Source: Brachypodium distachyon (Eukaryota > Streptophyta > Magnoliopsida > Poales > Poaceae). From it: a DNA stretch of 64,000 bases. Below the pieces are notes generated by a model, which worked only from the letters and a program-made list of their open reading frames with translations, ran no database searches and was not told the origin of the DNA. Positions 11,027-21,645 of this stretch are shown piece by piece; position 1 is the first letter of the stretch; each line of letters starts with the position of its first letter. Location of the stretch: NCBI RefSeq assembly GCF_000005505.3, contig NC_016135.3, forward strand, positions 14,850,613 through 14,914,612, given 5' to 3'. A program made the position numbers and the translations under genes.

Positions 11027-12130
11027 CTAAAAAAATGTTTAGACGCGTCAAATACTAAGCAGTACGACATATAAAAAATATTAATACGCGTCAAATAATG
11101 AGCAGTACGGCATATCAAAAATATTAATACGCGTCAAATACTGAGCAGTACGCCATATTAAAAATATTAATACGCGTCAAATACTGAGCAGTATGACATT
11201 TTAAGAATATTAATACGCGTCAAATACTAAGCAGTACGGCATATTAAAAATATTATGACGCGTCAAATACTCACCAGCACGGCATATTAAAAATATTAAT
11301 ACGCGTCAAATACTTACTAGTACGACATATTAAAAATATTAATACGCGTCAAATACTAACCAGTACGGCATATCAAAAATATTAATACGCGTCAAATACT
11401 AACCAGTACGGCATATTAAAAATATTAATACGCGTCAAATACTTACTAGTACGACATATTAAAAATATTAATACGCGTCAAATACTAACCAGTACGGCAT
11501 ATCAAAAATATTAATACGCGTCAAATACTAACCAGTACGGCATATCAAAAATATTAATACGCGTCAAATACTCACCAGTACGGCGTATTAAAAATACTAA
11601 TACGCGTCAAATACTAACCAGTACGGCATATTAAAAATATTATGACGCGTCAAATACTCACCAGCACGACATATTAAAAATATTAATACGCGTCAAATAC
11701 TTACTAGTACGGCATATTAAAAATATTCATACGCGTCAAATACTTACTAGTACGGCTTATTAAAAATATTAATACGCGTCAAATACTAACCAGTACGACA
11801 TATCAAAAATATTAATACGCGTCAAATACTCACCAGTACGGCGTATTAAAAATATTAATACGCGTCAAATACTAACCAGTACGGCATATTAAAAATATTA
11901 TGACGCGTCAAATACTAACTAGTACGACGTATTAAAAATATTAATACGCGTCAAATACTAACCGGTACGACATTAACCGTTATCCAAAATAATGAGCACT
12001 ATCAAACGCTAAAACATACTTCTGGCATCACCACCATTGCTCCAATCAAAACATATACATTGAAGCAGTACACACGTATCCTCATAAACATATACATTAT
12101 AGGATAAATACGTCAGAGATTAGGATTTAC
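11027..12130 (-). other. predicted 5' leader intron of the MULE transposase
   Basis: The minus-strand donor CTTCAAGG/GTAAAT at 12130 and acceptor ACATTTTTTTAG/G at 11027 (9 bases before the ATG) would define a 1.1-kb intron almost filled by the 43-bp minisatellite. Inferred from splice signals only. Confidence 0.45.
11041..11985. repeat. 22-copy 43-bp minisatellite with ACGCGT core
   Basis: A tandem array of a 43-base unit, roughly AATACGCGTCAAATACTAAC plus CAGTACGGCATATTAAAAATATT. Counting ACGCGTCAAAT gives 22 occurrences at near-regular 43-44-base spacing. Units fall into subtypes (CTAACCAG, CTTACTAG, CTCACCAG, CTGAGCAG) that recur in blocks, indicating multi-unit duplications. Each unit carries a CGCG box and, on the minus strand, TTTGACGCGT. 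Confidence 0.95.
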
Positions 12131-12509
12131 CCTTGAAGCGTGTGAACCCAACCTCGAGCAGCCTCACGGTCACCGGATGAGCACCACCACCTCCAAACTC
12201 CTCCAAACCACCAACATTGCTCAAACATTGCACCACAAAATTAGCTCCTCATGGCCAATGAAAACAATAGATTGAGGTGTCTTTGGGTGCCAACTAGGTA
12301 GGGGATGTGATTTTGTGGGTTAAATGGGATTAGAATGCACTAATTTGGGCTAGAAAATGGGGGCATTTGAGGAGGAAATGAAGAACAAGAAGAGAAGAGA
12401 AGAAACGAGCAGAGGAGGAAGAAGCAGAAGCAGTGGGCGTGGCTGGGCTCGCTCGGGCACGGGGCAGATGGGAAGGAAAGGGAAAAAGAAAAAAGGGAAA
12501 GATTCCCCG
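12131..12509 (-). promoter_or_regulatory. likely leader exon and promoter region of the MULE transposase
   Basis: Lies between the predicted leader intron and the right TIR. The plus strand is purine-rich (12355-12500), giving a pyrimidine-rich minus strand typical of plant leaders. No clear TATA box identified. Confidence 0.3.
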
Positions 12510-12770
12510 GCCCACCAGCGCGCAGTCGGCCACGGCGAGGCCGACTGGCCAGTCGGCCTGGGCAAAGCCGACTGGGCTTCAGTCGGCCTGGGCCAGGCCG
12601 GCTGGCTGGTGGGGGCCCGCGCGGTCGGCAGCTGGCCTGCAGTCGGCCTGGCCCAGGCCGACTGGGCCCATTCGGCCTCGCCCTCGGCCGCATTATTTTT
12701 GTAAATTTTGAAAAACGCGTATTATTTTCGGAAATGATTAAAAAATTCATATTATTTAAAATAAATTAGC
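12510..12770 (-). repeat. MULE right terminal inverted repeat
   Basis: Reverse complement of the left TIR. The AT-rich outer part containing ACGCGTATTATTTTC (12715-12729) and the GC-rich CAGTCGGCC/AGGCCGACTG units are both present. Confidence 0.85.
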
Positions 12771-13081
12771 GCTCCCACTAGTGTCGGAGTAAAGGTTCCT
12801 TGATCTCTCGGCCAAACTTGCCGCTTGCATAGCATGCCCTTAAATATTATTATCGTCGATTGTTGTTACCATGGCCAGCCCAACAAACAGAGACCGTGTC
12901 ATAGCCTACCTATCCCACACAATGAGCATGAGATAGGGTTTGCTTCCAAAAAGAAAAGGCATCGACACTCGATGAATAGGCACACAACTAATGTGACCGA
13001 CTGGCCGGCTCAACAACAGCGTCAGAACCTGTTTTTTTTATTTTAGAAAAAGCCATCATGGTAGCTTACATTGTTCACAAG
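12771..13081. other. spacer between MULE and LINE, nothing recognised
   Basis: No coding potential. A phrase near 13066-13090 (AGCTTACATTGTTCACAAGA) is echoed imperfectly at 16400-16425, on the far side of the LINE, which may reflect an older local duplication. Confidence 0.4.
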
Positions 13082-13242
13082 AAGATTAATTGGTTTTTTT
13101 TTCGAAAAGAAGGAATACCTCCGGCCTCTGCATCGATCGATGCACACAGCCATATATTATTAAAATCATCCGACATCCAAAAACATCCAAAATACAAGTA
13201 GCCGGTTACCAAAAGAAAATTACATAGAGTGAAAGGAAAACA

Positions 13243-16200
13243 TCAAAATCCTTCCAGCCTAAGACCTGTGCGCCATCCAAACCGGCTGAATAACTCCCGT
13301 GCGACCATTTCCAAACGGTTGCACCCAGAATCCATACATTCCCGAGCCTCCGTCCGAAGCAGTAGGGACCACATACAGAGCCAATGGGACGCCCGAAGAA
13401 TGACCTGCAAGAAGTTAGCCACTCTCGAGTTATGAAAAACCAAATCATTTCTGCAATTCCATATAGACCAACATATCGCACAAGTTCCTACAAGGATGAG
13501 CGAGGCAAAAAATTTCTCAACACCCCTAAGCCACCGCCCAAACATATTAGTAACACAAGATGGCGGTGGTAAATTAAATGTTACAAAGACGGTTCGCCAC
13601 ACCAAACGTGCCATCGGACACTGAAAAAAAAGATGTTGAATGGTCTCATTTTGATTACAGAAAACACACTTCTTGCTACCACCCCAATTCCTTTTCGCCA
13701 AATTATCCTTGGTAAGCACCACCCCCCGACATAAGTACCAAGCAAAAAAATTTATTTTAAGAGGAACTTTAAGTTTCCAAATAATCTTATGTCGAAATTG
13801 GCAATCATTATCAATAAGCGAGTTGTACAGCGACTTCACCGAATATGACCCAGAAGAATTCAGTCTCCAGGTAAAAGAATCCGCTTGATCCACAAGATTT
13901 ACAGACTTAAGCTTATGACACAACTCCAACCAAGCCATCAGACGATCCCCAACAATTGCTCTACGAAATGCAATATTAGAAGGATCCGCCCCCAACACTT
14001 CAGCAACCGAAGCCTTATGGTTAAGAGCAATCCTATAAAGAGATGGAAGCTGCCGTCGAAGAGGAGAGTCACCAATCCATGTGTCTTCCCAAAAACAAAC
14101 ATCGGCTCCACAATTAACCGAAAAAGAAATATGAGGAAAGAAAAACTGACGAATCCGCAGTAATCCCTTCCAAAAGGGAGAATCATAAGCCCTCATTCGA
14201 ACTTGGGACAAAGAGCTTGCGTAGAGATATTTATTCCGCAATAACTCCACCCACAACCCCTCACCCGAAAGAATCTTAAATAGCCACTTACTTAGCAAAC
14301 AAATATTTTTAATCTCGAAATTCTCAATCCCCAAACCTCCTTGATCACGAGGCCGGCATAGGATATCCCACTTAGCCAATCTGTATTTTCTTTTTTGTTC
14401 ATCGCATTGCCAAAAGAATCTCGAACGATAGAAATCCAATCTTTTAATGACCCCTTTTGGAATTTCAAAGAAGGACATCATAAACATAGGCAAACTAGTT
14501 AAGACTGAAGTAATAAGCGTAAGACGGCCACCACTAGACAAAAGCTTTCCTTTCCAACAGCTCAGTTTCTTCTCAAAACGATCCTCGACACCTTTCCATT
14601 CTTTATTCATCAATTTACGGTAATGGATCGGAATTCCTAGATAACGAAAAGGAAACGAACCCACCCCGCATCCAAATAATCGAGTATACTGGTCCTCACA
14701 CTCCTTCGCTTGGCCAAAACAAAATAATTCGCTTTTATGAAAATTAATCTTAAGCCCCGACAGCTGCTCAAAAACACATAAGAGCAACTTTAAAAATTTA
14801 GCTTGTTGGAGATCATACTCAAGAAAAATCACCGTATCATCTGCGTACTGGAGTATCGACACACCTCCATCTACAAGATGCGGAATAACCCCATTTAAAC
14901 GACAAATAACCTTAGCCTTCTCAACCAGCACTGCCAACATATCAGCCACAAAATTAAAAAGCACCGGGGACAACGGATCCCCCTGCCTAACACCCTTCAT
15001 AGTCTGAAAATAATGCCCAATCTTGTCATTCACTTCGACACCAACACTCCCTCCCTTCACAAAATCATCAATCCAAGCACACCACTGCTCATCAAAACCT
15101 TTCATCCTAAGAGCCTGCTGAAGAAAAGACCATTTAACCTTATCGTAAGCCTTTTCAAAATCAATCTTTAAAATCAGCCCATCTAATTTTCTGGTATGCA
15201 ACTCATGAACCGTTTCATGTAAAACGACCACACCCTCCAAGATATGCCGCTCAGACATGAAGGCGGACTGCATAGGTTTAATAACCGAGCTAGCCACAAC
15301 ATTAGTTCGGTTAGTACAAACTTTCGTGAAAATTTTATAGCAAACATTCAACAGACAGATAGTCCTATATTGCTGAATCTGAGAAGCATCCTCTTTCTTA
15401 GGCAACAAAGTGATTATCCCAAAATTTAGACGAAAAATTCTATATTGCTGAATCTGAGAAGCATCCTCTTTCTTAGGCAACAAAGTGATTATCCCAAAAT
15501 TTAGACGAAAAATTGGGAGAGATCGAGCATGAAAGTCAACAAAAAGAGCCATCAAATCATTCTTAATCACCGCCCAAAACTTTTGATAAAACTCAGCCGG
15601 GAGACCATCAGGACCCGGAGCCTTGTTGGGCTTCATCTGAAAGACCACCTCACGCACTTCCTCCTCCGAAAACGGCGCAGTAAGAATGGTATTTTCCTCC
15701 GGACGAACACGCTCAAGGTCATCCAACATTGCTTCATCCATAGAAACTGTACTAGCCACTGATGGACCAAACAATTGCTTGTAATAATTTGTGATATACA
15801 GTCTCAGCTGATCATCACCAACAATCGTACCTTCCGACTGCTCAAGCTGAAAAATTTGCTTCTTACGATGCTTCCCATTAGCAACCAAATGAAAGTTACG
15901 CGTATTATTATCACCATTACGAACACTATTAACTTTCGCCCTCTGTGACCATTTAGACTCATCATCACGGTACAAAGCCGCTAACTGATCATCAGCGAGG
16001 CGCTTAGTCGCCCAATCATCACAGGACAGGGGACCAAACTCAGCCCACACATCTAAATCCTCAACCAATCGCAAAAGGCGATCCCTCTCAAGCTTAAAAA
16101 CACCGCTAAGATTTTTAGCCCAACCCCTTAAAAATTGTCTAATATGTCGAATATGATTTTGCCAACGTTCAATAGCGGACTGCCCCCGAGAAACCTTCCT

Positions 16201-16243
16201 CCACTCAGCTGCAATAGTCTCGAAAAAGCCTTCTTTCGACAAC
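13243..16243 (-). pseudogene. LINE ORF2 fragment: reverse transcriptase and zf-RVT
   Basis: About 1,000 uninterrupted codons of ORF2. The frame enters at the 5' truncation point (LLSKEGFFETIAAEWRKVSR), followed by the RT domain (NKAPGPDGLPAEFYQKFW, KIDFEKAYDKVKWSFL, KGVRQGDPLSPVLFNF, catalytic LQYADDTVIF near 14845) and the C-terminal zf-RVT domain (WKLKVPLKINFFAWYL, CVFCNQNETIQHLFFQCP). The endonuclease domain and start codon are missing. A 75-bp tandem duplication sits in the RT. The open frame continues past the insertion site into host sequence as far as 16686, but that extension is an accident of the junction. The absence of stops suggests a young insertion. A complete LINE would make a target-primed reverse transcriptase; this copy cannot be autonomous. 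Confidence 0.85.
15365..15514. repeat. 75-bp in-frame tandem duplication in the LINE RT
   Basis: Two adjacent units (15365-15439 and 15440-15514), repeating 25 codons (beginning IFRLNFGIITLLPKK). It falls between the RT fingers and palm, so it probably inactivates the enzyme. Confidence 0.9.
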
Positions 16244-16379
16244 AAGATTAATTGGTAAATAAGGTTTTTTAATGGAAAGATTGTAAAGGAAACCTTTACA
16301 ACATAATTATGATCATCAAGATTTGAACCCTGGTGGGTGGAGTTCTGCATCCACCACTCCACCACCACACCAAGAGGTG

Positions 16380-16686
16380 TTTCTCTAAATAAGCTTATAT
16401 TGTTCACAGGAGGATCATAAATAAAACACAGAGAATCCTCATGCCAAACAATATGTTGGAATCCTACCGAATGACGAGCTAAATTATGAGCTACCAAATT
16501 ACTTTCCCTAGGACAATGATTAAACACGACATGATTAAAACCTCTAGCTAAGAAGGAACATTTTTCATAAGTGGCTGTTGCCGGACCAATGGAGCTTGCC
16601 ATTGTCGTACATAGTTTGCAGCACCTCCATATAATCTCTCTCCGCCATAATGTTGATGCACCCAAGTTCACCTGCAAGAAGGCCAT
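16380..16686 (-). pseudogene. RNase H-like (RVT_3) domain remnant
   Basis: Minus-strand frame reads the C-terminal half of a plant RVT_3/RNase H-like domain: CSFLARGFNHVVFNHCPRES and NLVAHNLARHSVG, followed by a short tail. The upstream part (MEVLQTMYDNGKLHW) is in a neighbouring frame, so at least one frameshift exists. It may be the end of another non-LTR element or of a free-standing RNase H-like gene. No start or intact active site is visible. Confidence 0.6.
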
Positions 16687-16689
16687 CCT

Positions 16690-19531
16690 CGATAATATGT
16701 TCCCTCTTTGATGTGCTTAGTGATCATGGCAGATTGGATGCATGTTCCGCTTCTTTGTTCCGATTTGATATGGTAGCTAGGTTGGATTGCGGTTTTGCTT
16801 CTTCGTTCCAATTCCACATATATGACACTTTTTTAAATAATGGACAATATAGTTATAGGAATATAATAAATCTCTTAGGTGGTCTAGCCATTAATTCTAT
16901 GTGGCAACGGCCAAGCCAACGAAAATCTCTGTTCGGTTAAGATGCCACCTAGGCGCAGTGGCGGAGCCAGAAAATTACTTTGCATGGGGCCATTATAGTG
17001 TATGAGAGTTAAGAGAGGGTAATTAAGGAAGACAAGCCCATGCCAAGCTTAAAATCAGTGTAATTTATCAAAGAAAAAAGATCTCAAGACCCAGCCACAA
17101 CCCCCCTTGGCTGGGTCTTGTCTTCGCCTATGCCTAGACGGGGTCGAACCAACGAAATTTGATCAAATAAATCAACAAGTCAAACCATGGCCAAACGAAG
17201 AAAGGACAATAGGACAAAAAAGGGAAAGTGGCAAGGGGTGGAGGATAAGAAAAATGGTCTACCATAAGGTATTGATCAGTTCCTTCTTTGTCCTCACTTT
17301 CCCCGTCCTAATAAGGTATAATCCCTACCCCATGAAAATCGAGATAGAAAAAAAAACATCACTAGGTTGGTTGATCACGAGCAGTCGCCTGAAGACACAC
17401 CCACAAATATTATTACCAAGACTAATGGGCCAAAGTTGTGTTTAGATGATATCGACATACGAAACGAGTAAATGCTTATTTTCGAGTGCCAGAGGGGCAC
17501 GTCACGTACGGAGTAGCATAGTCACCGTTCTGCCTGAAGTTGAAACGAATCTTTTCGGTTAAAACGGAACTGGTAGACAACAAGTGCTATAGCGGTTAAT
17601 ATCGACCCAGGATGGCAGGCAGGATCCATGATTTCTCGACCTCTCGAGAGAGCGAGAGGAGAGCGGATTTTCTGTCTGCGGCCCCCGGCCGGCTCCTCTG
17701 GACAGCCAGTATGAACTCCACTAGCTAGCAGCGCCGGGCGGGCGGGCCTGAAGGCGTGACGGAACATCGCCACACACGGCCCACACGCAGCTCGCTCTGT
17801 ACATACGTCTCCCGTGAACAGTGTGGATCGGGCCGGGAAGACGCGATCCAATCGACTTTCGCCAAGCACCCGCGTTCAAAACCTGGATCCTGCACTTTAG
17901 TGGCAAACGTACGTACGCTGGCTAGCTCGATCCTCCTCTCAAAAAAAATAAAAAATAGGCTAGCTCGATCCGACATCGCCTTGTGACGTTGCCGTTTCGT
18001 TTCATCGTTCAGGCCTTCAGGGTCTCGGCCGCTGCATATGATCAGCGTCGTATGCCATGCCCTGCCCTGCCCTCATTGGTCGGCCTGGCGCGTCGTAGAT
18101 TGTAGTAGCACAGGGCCGCGCGCGCCTACTGTGACTGTACATTGTGAGCGGTGACAGGACTAAACCAGCGGCACGCACGCATGTACGTACGACGTTTGCT
18201 CCGGCCGGCAGCGCTGGCTGTAGCTAGCTGCTGCCATGTGAGACAGCCAGCGCATGCACTCTATACTACCGGCCCCAAGCCCCAGGTGATCGATCCATCG
18301 ATGTACACAACATGATCGATCTGCAAGGGGATCGATACACGCATTGCATACAGGAACGCATGGGTGGATGTCGATGCCAGGTAGTCTGATCGGAAACAAC
18401 TGTAATTATGTGTGGCTGTTTATACAGTCAGTTGGCGCTGTTCAAATGTAAACTGGAGCTAGCTCCTGTTAACTTGGCCCAAAAAAAACCGACGAATCAA
18501 AACCAGAGCCTGCAGCTATACGTACCTCGTATAGACTACGTTTATGTATGTACGCGCCATGGGACATGCGCATGTTTCGTGTATATCTACGTTGTTCTTG
18601 TTCTGCAATGCAATCCAAGAAGTGTGATGTGACAGTACTACTGGATATAGCGGACTGTACGAGCAAACAGATTTGTATACTTTTGAGAATACCGTTTTTT
18701 TTTCTGATGTGACGCAGGAGGGCAAAGGCAAACGTACGCTATACATGCATGCATTCCCGGAACAGTAATCGTAGCGGTGTTGTGTATACTACAGTACTCC
18801 ATATAGTATAGCCACTAGCTAGAAAAGCTCTCTCTAGCTGCTGCGCCTATGCTGCTATAGCTAGTACTGGTATGCTGCATATGCATCCATATAGTATCTG
18901 ACTCCACGTAGTACGATCGAGATCGACCAGCCCATGTTCGTCTCCATAATTAGCCCGTCCATGGATTCCCAGCGGGTGAGGCGTCCCCTGTTCACTCGCC
19001 GTGCAACAGTTCCCGGACTGGTTCGACCGCCCATCCGGCAACTCGCGCGCTGCTGGTGGGACACACACCGCGGCCGGCCTCTCTCGTGCGCAACCTTAAA
19101 ACCTCCTCGATCTCTACTGCTGCATGCGTCCCGCACCCAACGTTGTACCGTCAGGCCGGCCGGCCGGGCTCTGAACTGTCCTTTCCAGTTTTCCGCCTTC
19201 GCATTGCTCTGTCTCCGCAAGTCCGCGTGCGGTCAAATTGTAGCTAGCAGCATGCAGAAACACACATGCATGCGCACAACTAAATGCAACCAGCTACGCG
19301 CTCAGTCGCTCTATCCGACCAGTGTATCCACAACCAGCACACAGTACGTGGCTAGGATTACTGTGGTTAACATTTTGAATATGAGATGACCAACGGGCCG
19401 TCGTTGGATCTATATATCGCACGGTAAAAGAATGAAAGGTGCAAACAAAAAGGAAATTCTTGATGTGTATGGTAAATAAAAAATCACCAATGTCGAGACC
19501 AAAAACGGTGGTGGCTAGGCTCGGTTACTAA
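16690..19531. other. long intergenic stretch, nothing recognised
   Basis: No ORF with family resemblance. The part 17,520-19,300 is comparatively GC-rich, with many ACGTACGT and GCTAGCTAGC words, like unique promoter-type DNA of grasses, but I see no gene. The phrase AGTGGCGGAGCCAG near 16964 resembles ends of common grass MITEs. Confidence 0.4.
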
Positions 19532-19640
19532 GGGTGTGTTTGGAATAGCTCCGACTCCGTGAATTTAGGAGAGCTGGTCTTTCATAGATTTATTTTTTCA
19601 TGGAGCTAGAGTTGAGGCACCTGAAAGATGTATTTTTCTA

Positions 19641-20140
19641 GGGAAAATTGGTTGGAGGACACCGTTATTTCGTGGCCTTTATCGAAACACACCGCCGGAA
19701 TGTGTCTTCGCCTAGTACCATTACAATTTCGTGGACATTTGCCAAAACACATTGTATGGTCCAAAACAGAAAGTTTGACTCTTTTTTCACTTTGAATTAT
19801 CATTCTACCCTTTAGCAAATGTGTCTAGAATTTTTCAAACTCTTTGTTCGAAGCGTTTCCTCTCATGCAGAGTGCAGCAACACAGGGTACAAATGGCCAC
19901 CTCAACCAACAGCGAACCCTAGTAGATGTCAAATATCGATTCGTACAAAGGAAAAAAATGTTCAAAATCGGATTTTAGATGGTCGTCGACCAAGTAAAAA
20001 TGTCAAATTCTCAATTTTAGTCGATGCAGTGTGTTCTAGCAAATGTCCACAAAATTGTAATGGTGCTGGGCAAAGACCCATTCTGGCGGTGTGTTTTGGC
20101 AAAAGCCACAAAATAACAGTATCCTCCAGCAAATTTCCCC
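19641..20140. mobile_element. foldback (MULE-type) MITE nested in the Harbinger-like element
   Basis: Two arms of about 160 bases are inverted copies (GGGAAAATTGGTTGGAGGAC at 19641 against the reverse complement of 20121-20140). The 9 bases outside each end (ATTTTTCTA and TTTTTTTTA) agree at 7 positions, consistent with a decayed 9-bp target duplication. No coding capacity. Confidence 0.7.
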
Positions 20141-20160
20141 TTTTTTTTAGAGATCACCGC

Positions 20161-20181
20161 GGGGGGGGGGGGGGGGGGGGG
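20161..20181 (+). repeat. 21-base poly-G tract
   Basis: Uninterrupted run of 21 G between the foldback MITE and unique DNA. Could form a G-quadruplex or reflect a sequencing/assembly artefact. Confidence 0.9.
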
Positions 20182-20503
20182 CATCCCCACCTGGATAAAA
20201 GGACAAAGTTACATGGATTGCGAGCCGCGAGGATAGATAGTCACGCCATAGAGCGGCGGCTATCTTTGAATCGGCTTTCCGTAGCCGATGAGACCTAGTT
20301 TAAAGTCTTCTAAAATGTTCCTAATTATTACATTGGGTGGTAGAGTTATATTGCGAAAAGCAACACTATTCCTTGAAAGATTTTTAGTAGTCTTATCTTA
20401 TTATATTCCCAAACAAATTACAACTTTAGCTCCACGAAAAGTGGAGCTATGAATGATCAGCTCCACCAAATCCATGGAGTTGAAGCTCTCCAAAACACAC
20501 TCC

Positions 20504-21491
20504 TTTGAGAAAATCTCGATCGACCTAGACTTAAGAAAATCCCAGCGCACTCAGTAATAACAATATTAATAAACCTAACAAAATGGGCATACATAATATT
20601 GTCGTATGTGACTATTATTTTTATGGAACACCTCCTGTTAGCTCTTGGTGAAATGGGTTGGAGTGGCATCGCACAGGCATGATATGATGTGTTCTTTATT
20701 TTTATCTTCTTGTGTTTATTTATATTATTTTTTTGTCAAGTTTCTCCGACCTCTTGTTTTGCATTGCACACACCTCTTCGTGGCAACTAATAACCACGTA
20801 CGTGTAATTTATGTGTGTCAACTAATATATAAAAAATTAGTGGTGGAAAACTTTCACAACTCTTTAATTGTAATAACTTGTAATTGTGACTAAGGTGTTT
20901 CTGCGGTCTAAAATTTGTTATTCCAGTCCCCCCTTCCACTCTAACAGCCTCTAGGAGAATTCACTTCAAAACATCTTTCGGTACAAGAAATCAAAGTGTG
21001 TACATAGTTTTAGATATATTTCCAATATTTATGTAGTCGCTTTGCATGAAAGATGATAGGTGACTGTAAATATGTCAATTAAAAGGGCAATGCATGTTTT
21101 TCCAATATATCTTTTTTTTCAATACTCACTCTCTTAGATATAGCGATTCTTTAGTTTTGTGCTTATGGGTCGATGACAGCGAAAGAAAGAGGCATAGTAT
21201 TAGGCAAACTTTGGAGCGCCGAGGAAGTGCAGTTTAGGATTTTTCGCATGTCAGTCGCGATGCGCTTGCAACTCTCATCGTCAGGACTGTCTCTAGCTGA
21301 GTCTGGAGACACCACACTACAGACCAACTCATTTTTTCTGATAGATTACGATTTACCCCCTTTTGATACTCTTTTATCTGGGATGATGTTCCATTATACA
21401 TCATATATTGGAGTATTAATTAAGGGGTATTAATAATTAATCTACATTCTTACATCAAAGAAAATAGATGGCTCATATTTAGTCCAAGGTA
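20504..21491. other. AT-rich intergenic DNA, nothing recognised
   Basis: No coding similarity, no clear repeat structure. Confidence 0.4.
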
Positions 21492-21645
21492 GTTTTTTTT
21501 CTTCCGAAAAAGAGGTCAAGACCCCCGGCCTCTGCATCAAAATGATGCACACATCCACTTTTTATTGATTTATTAGAACAAGTCTAGCAAAAAAAAATAG
21601 ATTGATCAAAGAGCTGTACATTATGACTCAAAATTATAAAACTTA
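21492..21645 (-). mobile_element. LINE 3'-tail fragment
   Basis: T-run followed by CCGAAAAAGAGGTCAAGACC and CCCGGCCTCTGCATC..ATGATGCACACA. This matches the 3' end style of the LINE at 13095 and implies a severely truncated minus-strand LINE insertion. Target duplication not resolved. Confidence 0.55.

Larger units (their letters stand above)
3205..12770 (-). mobile_element. Mutator-like element (MULE) with three genes
   Basis: A 9.57-kb element bounded by long inverted repeats. The left end begins GCTAATTTTTTTTAAATAAT at 3205 and the right end is its near-perfect reverse complement, finishing at 12770. Three genes, all on the minus strand, lie inside: transposase (8291-11017), plant mobile domain gene (5106-7975) and a GRF zinc-finger gene (3969-4656). 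The transposase is of MuDR/MULE type with zf-SWIM and zinc knuckle, which fits the long TIRs. The expected 9-bp target duplication is not clear: the 9 bases outside each end (gagcccatg and gctcccact) agree at only 5 positions, so the ends may be off by a few bases or the duplication has decayed. With at least two of three genes carrying stops, the copy is unlikely to be autonomous. Confidence 0.85.
13095..16243 (-). mobile_element. 5'-truncated LINE (L1-type) retrotransposon
   Basis: Minus-strand LINE: its poly(A) tail appears as a T-run at 13095 on the plus strand, followed by the typical grass LINE 3' end (CGAAAAGAAGGAATACCTCC / GGCCTCTGCATCGATCGATG). The insertion is flanked by an exact 13-bp target duplication, AAGATTAATTGGT, at 13082-13094 and 16244-16256. 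At 3,149 bp it lacks ORF1 and the endonuclease part of ORF2. Confidence 0.9.
19532..20503. mobile_element. Harbinger/Tourist-like non-autonomous element
   Basis: Imperfect terminal inverted repeats of about 45 bases: the left end GGGTGTGTTTGGAATAGCTC matches the reverse complement of the right end (GGAGTGTGTTTTGGAGAGCT). TAA precedes the left end, as expected for PIF/Harbinger, but the right flank is TTT, so the target duplication is unconfirmed. No transposase. A foldback MITE sits inside. Confidence 0.55.

Noticed and set aside
11041..11985. Regular 43-bp repeats suggesting a CRISPR-like array
   Set aside because: Units are contiguous with no unique spacers, and the context is plant nuclear DNA; it is a minisatellite.
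3196..12779. 9-bp target duplication of the MULE
   Set aside because: Flanks agree at only 5 of 9 positions; not claimed.
13067..16430. AGCTTAYATTGTTCACARGA phrase on both sides of the LINE as a second target duplication
   Set aside because: Copies lie at unequal distance from the element ends and the exact 13-bp AAGATTAATTGGT duplication already explains the insertion.
18934..19389. 151-codon open frame
   Set aside because: No family resemblance, no codon or motif support; probably chance in GC-rich DNA.
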